From assembly GCA_964644705.1 (NCBI GenBank), contig CAZXYF010000193.1, positions 1 through 5,985 on the forward strand: a DNA stretch of 5,985 bases. Reading direction: 5' to 3'. Source of the stretch: CAZXYF01 sp964644705. GTDB lineage: Bacteria > Planctomycetota > Brocadiia > SM23-32. Shown piece after piece: positions 1 to 5,823 of the stretch. Both the position numbers and the translations under genes were made by a program. Every line of letters starts with the position of its first letter. Position 1 is the stretch's first letter. Below the pieces are notes generated by a model. The model did not search any database, was not told the DNA's origin, and was given only the letters and a program-made list of their open reading frames with translations.

Positions 1-102
1 GTAAAACGTTGTCGAGTTGGCCTTCGCCGAGGCTCCGGCTGGCAGGCCACAAGCAACTCGATCAGGGTAAAACACCGCCCAGTTGGCCTTCGCCGTGGCT
101 CT
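1..102 (-). repeat. 66-bp prepilin-signal module, one full unit plus a diverged partial unit
   Basis: Positions 1-55 are identical to 2015-2069, and 47-73 are identical to 1995-2021. A second unit begins exactly 66 bp on at position 67: GTAAAAC (67-73), a diverged heptamer, then AGTTGGCCTTCGCCG (81-95) and GGCTC (97-101) repeat the first unit, after which similarity is lost. Since 66 bp is 22 codons, both units stay in frame with FTLIELLV on the minus strand. The left border lies outside the window. Confidence 0.9.
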
Positions 103-167
103 GACGAACGCTTCCACATACCATCGACAGGTTGAGAAGGTAGCGTTTTTGGCCTCATGTCGCCCAT
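1..167 (-). CDS. Prepilin-like protein, 5' part only (runs off left edge)
   Basis: The reading frame opens at ATG 167-165 and stays open to the window edge (55 codons plus 2 nt), so the C-terminus is missing. The start is supported by GGAGGG at 177-182, nine bases upstream, and by an in-frame TAG at 183-185; ATGs at 158 and 119 are weaker alternatives. Residues 1-32 are a long basic leader ending EPRRRPTGRC. Residues 33-40 are FTLIELLV, the core of a type IV prepilin / pseudopilin N-terminus. Instead of a continuous hydrophobic helix, ACQPEPRRRPTRQR follows, and then a second F(T) at the edge. The same arrangement is seen in the 1123-2118 gene, so the rest is probably a similar prepilin-like ectodomain; that is inference. 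The residue before the first FTLIE is Cys rather than the usual Gly, so processing by prepilin peptidase is uncertain. Confidence 0.72.
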   Translation of the reverse strand, partial: MGDMRPKTLPSQPVDGMWKRSSEPRRRPTGRCFTLIELLVACQPEPRRRPTRQRF

Positions 168-507
168 CGGTTCTTTCCCTCCCTACAGGAAACACCAATC
201 GTTCATTCTATGCCTGAGCGGATTGTCATTAATAAGCTGAGGTTTAACGCACTCTGATAATCCGTTCTTTAGAGGATGTTCAGTCAAAGATGCAGGGATT
301 CAGTGTGGACCTTTGTATCCTTAAATCATTGTATCAGTGTATGATCCGAGCAGGATATCGTGAGAATGGGATCCATAGAAGCGTGTCTGAAGACTCAGGA
401 TACTTATGAAGGACCGCTTAGCAACCCACTATACATATATTACCACATTAATCCGCCGACAACAAAAATGGAGATAGGCACCTGAGCCGTGCGATTTACC
501 GGCTCCA
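168..507. other. Non-coding stretch upstream of the partial prepilin-like gene
   Basis: No frame is convincingly coding. It lies between the end of the decayed gene and the start of the left-edge prepilin-like gene, so it is probably the latter's 5' region. A weak minus-strand promoter candidate has -10 TAATAT at 437-442 and -35-like TTGTTG at 460-465, with 17 bp spacing; it would imply a leader of about 260 nt. A loose cluster of TGTATC/TGTATG repeats occurs at 314-345. I see no mobile element or RNA gene. Confidence 0.5.
484..505 (-). terminator. Weak terminator-like hairpin after the decayed gene
   Basis: GAGCCG (484-489) and CGGCTC (500-505) form a perfect 6-bp stem with a 10-nt loop, just beyond the TGA at 508-510. 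A run of five T on the minus strand follows only about 15 nt later, so this is not a textbook intrinsic terminator. Confidence 0.25.
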
Positions 508-1028
508 TCACCCGTCAAATCCGAACGAATACACCTTTCCTCCATCAACAATGAATTCCAGAGTCAGTGACTCTCCCCTGTATTTTGAAACATCCATCAC
601 CCCGACTACGGCCGCATCTGCGATGAGGCCCGTCTCGCCGACTTTTTCCCCTTCATAAAACACCGCCACCTTCACCGCTCCACCCTCGTTCACATCAGCG
701 GTCACCCAGAGGCTGTTTCCACGCGCTTCAAGAGGTTCGGTTCACCACCCCCGGCTGATCCTTTTTCTCCCCGTGGAGACCGTTTTTGGAATACTGGACA
801 TAGGGATGTCGGTGCTTCAAAGCACCGAAGATCTTGTATTTCTTGTTGCGATCCTGTGCATGGGGGGTCTTTAAAAACACCCGAGCCCACGTGGCCAAAC
901 GCGACGATGTTGGTTTTACGACCTTTGTACGTGAAAATCCCCAGATTGGGTTTGGTCCAGTGAAAATGATCTTTTTCCTGCAGCCTGAGAAAGCGATTCA
1001 TTGCGGTTGCGCTATACGATGAGCTCAA
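508..1028 (-). pseudogene. Decayed glycosyl-hydrolase-like protein, C-terminal remnant with two frameshifts
   Basis: Three minus-strand frames join into one protein-like text. Frame one (about 1028-868) contains HWTKPNLGIFTYKGRKTNIV and ends VFKDP. Removing one base from the G6 run at 862-867 (C6 on the coding strand) gives frame two: HAQDRNKKYKIFGAL, HPYVQYSKNGLH, ending VVNRT. A second one-base shift near 731-736, just before a TGA at 728-730, gives frame three: LEARGNSLWVTADV through DVSKYRGESLTLEFIV to VYSFGFDG and the TGA at 508-510. The W-x-KP-x-LG, N-x-IV, VF-x-DP, YKIFG, S-x-DG-x-H-W-like and terminal LYSF-like pieces resemble large secreted glycosidase or sialidase-like beta-propeller proteins known from Planctomycetes and Lentisphaerota; family placement is from memory. 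In such proteins I would expect more residues between the S-x-NGLH segment and the C-terminal beta domain, so an internal deletion is also likely. No N-terminus is visible. Confidence 0.7.
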
Positions 1029-1064
1029 ATGGCCTGAAAGCCCCCTCGTCTTTGATCAGAAGAC

Positions 1065-1091
1065 AAAAAAACATATTGTAGCCTGACGGCT
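1065..1091 (-). terminator. Possible weak terminator of the prepilin-like gene
   Basis: AGCC (1080-1083) and GGCT (1088-1091) can form a short 4-bp stem with a TGAC loop, followed eight bases later on the minus strand by seven T (1071-1065). It sits 32 bp beyond the stop codon of the 1123-2118 gene. The stem is short and the T run distant, so this is tentative. Confidence 0.25.
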
Positions 1092-1122
1092 CGTCTCAAT
1101 TTACTGTTCCTTACCGGTGAGG

Positions 1123-2118
1123 TCACGGCAGAAACGAATGACCTTCCAGGGTCTGGTATTTCCGTGCCCACAGCTGCATGTTCCCCTTGGTAGCGGCATC
1201 TACGTCGTCATTCGCCATGGTATTGGACCCGGAAACGTCTTTTACGAATGCAAAATAGCCCAGGCTGTTCACAGCGCGGATATTCTCGCTGCCCGGCACC
1301 CAGCGCGTCGATCCATCAAAAAAGACTCCATTGCCCCCCTTCAACCGGTGAGATATTTTTGTATCATCGGACTCGTCCACCGTGGCGCCGCCATAATTCG
1401 CACACGAAATCACCATCGGTGCCATACCACCCCCGGGTATTATGGGCCCGTTCCATGCGCGGGAAACTTCGTCCAGACCATATTCACCCCATTTGGCATC
1501 CTGACCACTCCCGTCCCCCCTCATATCGAACGTATAGCTATAAGCAGTAATGCCGACCGGATAGTAGATCTTGCCATCCTCCGGATCCCCGTTCAGCGCA
1601 TCGTCCCACTGATTTGCATTCTCATCGAGCCGCCAGTCATATCCATCGTCACCCGGATCCGGTCGTCGAAAAGCCGGACAGTACAGGGTCTGTGGGGCTT
1701 CCACATAGCCACCTCCAGCGCGCTGATTAACTAACACCCCCAGGGAGGAGGCGTGCTTCTTCGGAAAAGTCATGGACGCCAGATTGTAATTAAGACCTAT
1801 AGCGGATGCAGGGCCCGGATCGTTGAACCCGGCATATTTCGCGGGCAACGCTCCGTCGTGATCATTGGAATAGTACAGAAGCGTTAGATAATTCTGTCGC
1901 CGATCATTCAAGCATGTGGTGCGCTGGGCCATCTGCCGTGCCGATTCCAACGCCGGCAAAAGCATCGCCGCCAGAATAGCGATGATAGAGATGACCACAA
2001 GCAACTCGATCAGGGTAAAACGTTGTCGAGTTGGCCTTCGCCGAGGCTCCGGCTGGCAGGCCACAAGCAGTTCTATTAAAGTAAAGCCCAGCATTTTGTT
2101 CAGTTTACACTTAGGCAT
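1123..2118 (-). CDS. Prepilin-like protein with duplicated signal core and H-x10-DG motif
   Basis: A 331-aa protein. Residues 1-11 form a short basic leader ending in Gly11, followed by FTLIELLV (12-19), which is the normal G/FTLIE prepilin-peptidase site. The hydrophobic helix is then interrupted by ACQPEPRRRPTRQR (20-33), and a second FTLIELLV (34-41) continues into the real membrane helix and the AAMLLPAL segment (50-57). The second copy has Arg33, not Gly, at -1. The rest is a large polar ectodomain. Near the C-terminus HRLKGGNGVFFDG (His257, Asp268) resembles the H-x9-DG motif of prepilin-associated proteins in Lentisphaerota and Planctomycetes, with ten residues between instead of nine. 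The start is fixed by GGAGGT (2124-2129), five bases upstream. Proteins of this kind occur in large paralogous sets; their function is unknown and they need not be structural pilins. The ectodomain is of normal length and unbroken, so the gene looks functional apart from the signal duplication. Confidence 0.9.
   Translation of the reverse strand: MPKCKLNKMLGFTLIELLVACQPEPRRRPTRQRFTLIELLVVISIIAILAAMLLPALESARQMAQRTTCLNDRRQNYLTLLYYSNDHDGALPAKYAGFNDPGPASAIGLNYNLASMTFPKKHASSLGVLVNQRAGGGYVEAPQTLYCPAFRRPDPGDDGYDWRLDENANQWDDALNGDPEDGKIYYPVGITAYSYTFDMRGDGSGQDAKWGEYGLDEVSRAWNGPIIPGGGMAPMVISCANYGGATVDESDDTKISHRLKGGNGVFFDGSTRWVPGSENIRAVNSLGYFAFVKDVSGSNTMANDDVDAATKGNMQLWARKYQTLEGHSFLP
1995..2069 (-). repeat. 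66-bp prepilin-signal module inside the prepilin-like gene
   Basis: CCACAAGCA occurs at 1995-2003 and again at 2061-2069, so one 66-bp unit lies between matching points of the two FTLIELLV copies. 2015-2069 is identical to 1-55. The two FTLIELLV copies use different codons: the upstream one reads ACT TTA ATA GAA CTG, the downstream one ACC CTG ATC GAG TTG as in the left-edge gene. CAACTCGA (2002-2009) and TCGAGTTG (2026-2033) form a perfect 8-bp inverted repeat with a 16-nt loop. Confidence 0.9.
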
Positions 2119-2123
2119 CTTCT

Positions 2124-2129
2124 ACCTCC
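2124..2129 (-). promoter_or_regulatory. Strong ribosome-binding site of the prepilin-like gene
   Basis: GGAGGT on the minus strand, five bases before ATG 2118-2116. It selects the start in front of the first FTLIELLV, so translation includes both signal cores. Confidence 0.8.
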
Positions 2130-2169
2130 CACACGGGAAAGAGTAAAAGTATCATGGCTCTCTGTACTG

Positions 2170-2197
2170 AGCATACCACTTAGAAAAACAAAATCAA
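2170..2197 (-). promoter_or_regulatory. Sigma70-like promoter of the prepilin-like gene
   Basis: TTGATT (2192-2197) as -35 and TATGCT (2170-2175) as -10, with 16-bp spacing and a TG one base before the -10 (extended -10). It would give a leader of about 45 nt before the ATG. Both boxes match consensus only in part. Confidence 0.45.
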
Positions 2198-2413
2198 GGG
2201 CTTGTCCCGGTAAGAGCGCACCTGTGCACTAAAGCGGGCGTAGCATGCGAAACGATAGGGCCTTCTGGATAACAGCGTTTATTCGCGCGGCAGGGTACAG
2301 CCCAACAGTTCACGGTGAATTTGAAGCAAAAGGCGCGAAAGCGTAAGTCAACTCATGCTGGGGATATCGCATAGATCGCCGGATACATCACCATCGCAGC
2401 AAGCGCCGGTAGC

Positions 2414-2457
2414 GCCCGAGGACGTAAACGGTAAGATAACCATAGCATCGTCCGGGC
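2414..2457. repeat. Imperfect inverted repeat
   Basis: GCCC (2414-2417) plus GGACG (2420-2424) pair with CGTCC (2449-2453) plus GGGC (2454-2457), with a two-base bulge and a 24-nt loop. Confidence 0.5.
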
Positions 2458-2476
2458 AAATCAACTCAGCGGCTCC

Positions 2477-2533
2477 CGGCGCTATAAGGTGCCAGGGGGA
2501 CGTAAAAAGCGGGCTGCATGTCCTATAGCGCCG
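2477..2533. repeat. 10-bp perfect inverted repeat with 37-nt loop
   Basis: CGGCGCTATA (2477-2486) and TATAGCGCCG (2524-2533) are exact reverse complements. The pairing can extend inward by GG (2488-2489) with CC (2522-2523) past a single bulged A. No T run follows directly on either strand, so it does not look like a simple terminator. Confidence 0.7.
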
Positions 2534-2624
2534 CCGGTCCCTTATGAGAATAGAGAAAAGAGGGGGGATGTGGATCTGCCATGGGTGAGACGCGGCCAGG
2601 CGCAGCACAGAAGGCGGGCCGGTG

Positions 2625-2639
2625 GCGCTTTCGGAGCGC
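2625..2639. repeat. Small GC-rich hairpin
   Basis: GCGCT (2625-2629) and AGCGC (2635-2639) form a 5-bp stem around TTCGG. It is the third compact hairpin within 230 bp. Confidence 0.4.
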
Positions 2640-2851
2640 GGGTGATTGATAAAACGATTGTGTAGCCCCCAGGGGAGAGACGCAATCAATCCGTTTGCCC
2701 ACGGATCTTGAAGAAACCCATTGTGCCATGGTGATTACGGTCAGATCCGGCAATGCCAGCACGTTCAATCTTGCTGGTTTCTCTCTTTACCAACGGCCCC
2801 GGCAGATATAACCCCCAGAGCAATTCCGCCGGTCAGATTCATGATCCCGCA

Positions 2852-4384
2852 TCAGTCCCGTATAACCTGGCTTCCCCACCAGTCCTCGTCCGGCTGCCAG
2901 TCCGGATCCAGGTACTGCGCATGCTGCCGTTCCAGTTCCGGCATCTTTTCATGTTCAAGCCGATGGAGATAGGCCGCTTCTTTCTCCGGATCATACTCGG
3001 GATCGGGAACGGGCCGGGTGGCATCGAGCTCGTCCAGCCACTTATCAAGCGTTTCCCTCATCTCACGGGCCACGACGTCATTGGCGTCGCTCAGGTCGTT
3101 CTGTTCTCCCGGATCCTCCTCCAGGTTATACAGTTCATCCCGTCCGTCCTCGTAGTAGTGGATGAGTTTCCAATCCCCCCTCCGGATAATCGAGGAAGGA
3201 TCACCACCCTGGTTACCGTAATGCGGATAATGCCAGAACAGATCCCGATCCCGAAGTTCCGCTGATTCACCGCCCGTGAGCAGGGGCACCAGACTGCATC
3301 CATCCACGATCTGGTCCTCCGGAATCGGCATATCGAGCAAATCCAGAAAGGTGGGGTAAAAATCACTCCCGATCACCGGCACATCACACGTGCTTCCGGA
3401 CTCCGTTACTCCGGGCACTTTCATGTGGAACGGCTCCCGGATGCCGCCTTCCCACTGGCGCCCCTTCCCCCCGCGCAGCGGCAGGTTGGAGGTGGAATAT
3501 GCATCGCCCGAGGAAACGCCCCCGTTGTCGGAGGTGAAACAGACGATGGTGTCCTCGGCCAGCCCCAGACGGTCCAGCGCATCCAGGACCAACCCGACCG
3601 CATCATCCATGGCCTCAATCATCCCGGCGTATATAGGACAGTCCTGGACCTGCCGGACGGGTAACCGACGATCGAAGATAAAGCGCTGATCCGGATCATC
3701 CCCCTGTTCACAGGCCTTCTTGCGGTATTTCTCCCAGCGGTCCGGACTCGTTTGAATCGGGCTATGTACTGAATAGAACGAAAGATACGCAAGAAAATTC
3801 TGGTCCTGGTTGTCCTCGATGAATTTCGCCGTCTCCTGCCCCAGCCGCAGCGGCAGGCATTCACCATCGGGCCCATCTTCCAGTTTCGGGTTTTCATACG
3901 GGGCAAAATAACCGTTACTCGGTGCACCGGCTTCCCAGCCACCTTTGTTAACATCAAAACCAAAATTCTCGGGGCACTTCTCGTCGGATCCACAGTGCCA
4001 TTTGCCCGCGAAAAAAGTCCGATAGCCGTTGCGCTGCAAGACGTCGGCAAAAGTCGTCTCGTCCGCCGGCAACCCGTAACGGTATTCCGGGGGAAGAAGC
4101 TTCGTATGCCGGCCCACGTTGCGCCAGTCCTCCCCGGACGGAGCCCCAATATAATCCGTTATCCCGTGACGGGGCGTGTACTGACCCGTCAGGATGCTGG
4201 CGCGGGAGGGGCTGCACACCTGGCAGTTGGCATAGCCCTGGGTGAAACGCATCCCCTCGTTGGCAATACGATCGATATTCGGGGTCTCGTAAAAGGTGCT
4301 TCCCTCCACCCCGAGATCCCGCCAACCAAGATCATCCGCAACAATATATACAATGTTCATATCGTTCTTCGTGTTTTCAGTCAC
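2852..4384 (-). CDS. Sulfatase (formylglycine-dependent, arylsulfatase-like)
   Basis: A 510-aa protein with the full sulfatase layout; such enzymes hydrolyse sulfate esters, in these bacteria mostly on polysaccharides. Visible motifs: NIVYIVADDLGW (10-21) with metal-binding Asp17/Asp18; CSPSR (57-61), the C-x-P-x-R signature in which Cys57 is converted to formylglycine; GKWHCG (127-132) with Lys128 and His130; SVHSP (205-209) with His207; TSDNGG (284-289) with metal ligands Asp286/Asn287; and LRGGKGRQWEGGIREP (303-318) with Lys307. The C-terminal subdomain has FWHYPHYGNQGG (383-394), IRRGDWKLI (400-408) and an ELYNL-type segment, which suggests a family S1 subfamily such as S1_16; that is a recollection, and the substrate is unknown. 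No catalytic residue appears missing. There is no signal peptide: the fold begins at residue 10. The listed start is GTG 4384-4382; ATG 4360-4358 (residue 9) is an equally plausible start and neither has a strong ribosome-binding site. It lies 130 bp downstream of the URO-D-like gene on the same strand, with no clear terminator between. Confidence 0.93.
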   Translation of the reverse strand: MTENTKNDMNIVYIVADDLGWRDLGVEGSTFYETPNIDRIANEGMRFTQGYANCQVCSPSRASILTGQYTPRHGITDYIGAPSGEDWRNVGRHTKLLPPEYRYGLPADETTFADVLQRNGYRTFFAGKWHCGSDEKCPENFGFDVNKGGWEAGAPSNGYFAPYENPKLEDGPDGECLPLRLGQETAKFIEDNQDQNFLAYLSFYSVHSPIQTSPDRWEKYRKKACEQGDDPDQRFIFDRRLPVRQVQDCPIYAGMIEAMDDAVGLVLDALDRLGLAEDTIVCFTSDNGGVSSGDAYSTSNLPLRGGKGRQWEGGIREPFHMKVPGVTESGSTCDVPVIGSDFYPTFLDLLDMPIPEDQIVDGCSLVPLLTGGESAELRDRDLFWHYPHYGNQGGDPSSIIRRGDWKLIHYYEDGRDELYNLEEDPGEQNDLSDANDVVAREMRETLDKWLDELDATRPVPDPEYDPEKEAAYLHRLEHEKMPELERQHAQYLDPDWQPDEDWWGSQVIRD

Positions 4385-4514
4385 TGGTTACTACTCTCTT
4401 TGTCTGAGATCGTCTGATGAATCGTCCACAATAAAACCTACTTGCCCCGCATTACCGTCTTCGCTCTCGTCAATCGTCAATCATCCGCCGTCTCCACATT
4501 TTGCATCCCACAAT

Positions 4515-5765
4515 TCAGGCATACTCTTCCACAACCTCGCGGGCCATGTCTTCCCACTCCCAGAGGCGCTGGGGCTCATACTGGACGGTGCTGATATCCT
4601 TCATAATCACCTCCACCACACATCCTTCCGTTTTCTCCAGTACATCTACCAGCTGGCGGCGTGCTTCGTCCGGATTATAGGTATCGTCAGCGAACACCGC
4701 CGGATTGGGCTTATGGGAATACACAAAATCCTGCCCTATCTTCTCCGCCCCAATTTCGGGATCCACCCATGGACTCATTGATATTTTGCGCAGATTGGGA
4801 ACCGAGCGGAGCATGTCAACTTTCAGGTGCAGCGGTTCGCAGCAACCGTAGTAAGTCAGCCCGAACTGATCCATCCATTTGCGCTCATATTGCAGCGCAA
4901 ACTCCTGATGCATTTCAGGGGACACTTCACTGAAAATCTGCGCCGCACCGCATCCCCACTGGTCCGCCGGTCGCACGTTGTCCGGATCATAATCATCCTG
5001 CGGAAGTTCGTCACAGAACCCCAGCCCCCCCGAGCCAATCCGACAGTTGCGATTGTCCAGTTCCAGAATGCCCAGTTTCTTCTGCTGTTCCAGCTGCGAA
5101 AGATATGCGTCGGTCAAGCGTTCCATGGCGGCGTGGACCAGATTCGGCCGCATGGCCAGATCCGTCAGGACCTTCTGCGGATCCCACCAGCGCACCAGTT
5201 GGTCCCACGGGGCAAACCACTGGTGGCTGATCCCCATTTTTCTAACCGGGAGTATGTCCTCAAACAGTTTGCATCGAAGTTCGTAATTGCGTTCGGTCTG
5301 CTCCCAGTCCACGGTCAGCTCCGGCATCTGTATCTTCTCAAGGTCCTCCTCGCTGTCAATCTGAGACTCAAAATGACGCGAGACGACACCGCTGGTTTCA
5401 TCGGTCTTACGGATATCCACGTGTTCGCCAATGCCAAATCCCGTGTTGTGCACCACTATTGGAGATGGGATAAAATCATCCACCACCATGTCCCCGGGCA
5501 TATGCTCCCATTTATACAGCGTCTGGCGCAGGGACGTTTCGATTCCCTGCAGTTCGGGCGACTCGGTCTGAAGAGTGAGCTCATCGTCCACATTCATCTC
5601 ATTCCACGGGATCTCGTTGATCCAGATGAGCGGCCGCCCGGCTCCGAGTGAGTTGAGACGCTTCCATTCCTCGGCAGTGTGTTCGTGAACAGGCAGTGAC
5701 GCTATTTCGGCCTTCTTTTCGGCAAGGCGACGCAGTACCGATCGATCATTATCAGATATGTTCAT
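4515..5765 (-). CDS. Uroporphyrinogen-decarboxylase-like (URO-D superfamily) protein
   Basis: A 416-aa protein whose text matches the URO-D-like proteins abundant in Lentisphaerota and Planctomycetes: MGISHQWFAPWDQLVRWWDP (177-196), LTDAYLSQLE (217-226), YGCCEPLHLKVDMLRSVPNL (306-325), KISMSPWVDPE (327-337) and DISTVQYEPQRLWEW (390-404). The superfamily includes heme-pathway HemE and corrinoid methyltransferases (MtaA/CmuA type). This protein is longer than HemE (about 350 aa) and I see no HemE N-terminal signature, so a role in heme synthesis is unlikely; a methyl-transfer or sugar-related role is possible but unproven. It has no signal peptide and is probably cytoplasmic. The start ATG 5765-5763 has AAGGA about ten bases upstream, and a promoter lies 60 bp upstream. 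The sulfatase follows on the same strand and the two may be co-transcribed. Confidence 0.78.
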   Translation of the reverse strand: MNISDNDRSVLRRLAEKKAEIASLPVHEHTAEEWKRLNSLGAGRPLIWINEIPWNEMNVDDELTLQTESPELQGIETSLRQTLYKWEHMPGDMVVDDFIPSPIVVHNTGFGIGEHVDIRKTDETSGVVSRHFESQIDSEEDLEKIQMPELTVDWEQTERNYELRCKLFEDILPVRKMGISHQWFAPWDQLVRWWDPQKVLTDLAMRPNLVHAAMERLTDAYLSQLEQQKKLGILELDNRNCRIGSGGLGFCDELPQDDYDPDNVRPADQWGCGAAQIFSEVSPEMHQEFALQYERKWMDQFGLTYYGCCEPLHLKVDMLRSVPNLRKISMSPWVDPEIGAEKIGQDFVYSHKPNPAVFADDTYNPDEARRQLVDVLEKTEGCVVEVIMKDISTVQYEPQRLWEWEDMAREVVEEYA

Positions 5766-5823
5766 GGATTCATTTTCCTTTTCTTAGAGCTATAGCCCGG
5801 ATTTTACGGATAATTTGAACCGA

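Larger units (their letters stand above)
2198..2851. other. Long gap without a convincing gene, rich in inverted repeats
   Basis: About 650 bp between the sulfatase stop and the prepilin-like promoter. Minus-strand open frames here (2348-2689 and 2523-2768) overlap each other in different frames and show no coherent family pattern. A 25-codon frame directly after the sulfatase (2842-2765) begins MNLTGGIALGVISAGAVG, reads like a signal-peptide fragment, and then stops. GC-rich inverted repeats cluster at 2414-2639. The stretch may be a decayed gene, a long 3' untranslated region or an unrecognised RNA. Confidence 0.45.

Noticed and set aside
1117..1734. Long plus-strand open frame opposite the prepilin-like gene
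   Set aside because: It is fully antisense to a well-supported gene with signal motif, ribosome-binding site and promoter, and its translation shows no family pattern.
2348..2689. 113-codon minus-strand frame containing PDDAMVILPFTSSGATG, reminiscent of the SSGTTG motif of adenylate-forming enzymes
   Set aside because: Only about 20 residues look similar, the usual following Pro-Lys-Gly is absent, the flanks do not fit the family, and the region is dominated by inverted repeats. Most likely chance.
2523..2768. 81-codon minus-strand frame after the sulfatase
   Set aside because: It would need a TTG start, overlaps another frame of equal quality, and has no recognisable motif or ribosome-binding site.
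2799..2832. CCGGC/GCCGG inverted repeat as a sulfatase terminator
   Set aside because: The stem is only 5 bp, the loop is 24 nt, and no T run follows on the minus strand.
2753..3265. 170-codon plus-strand frame
   Set aside because: It is mostly antisense to the conserved C-terminal part of the sulfatase.
4827..5651. 274-codon plus-strand frame
   Set aside because: It lies entirely antisense to the URO-D-like gene, has no motif, and is explained by the GC-biased codon pattern of the opposite strand.
5763..5773. Three-codon frame ATG AAT CCA TGA overlapping the start of the URO-D-like gene
   Set aside because: It sits too close to the ribosome-binding site to be initiated well, and such short overlaps are common by chance.
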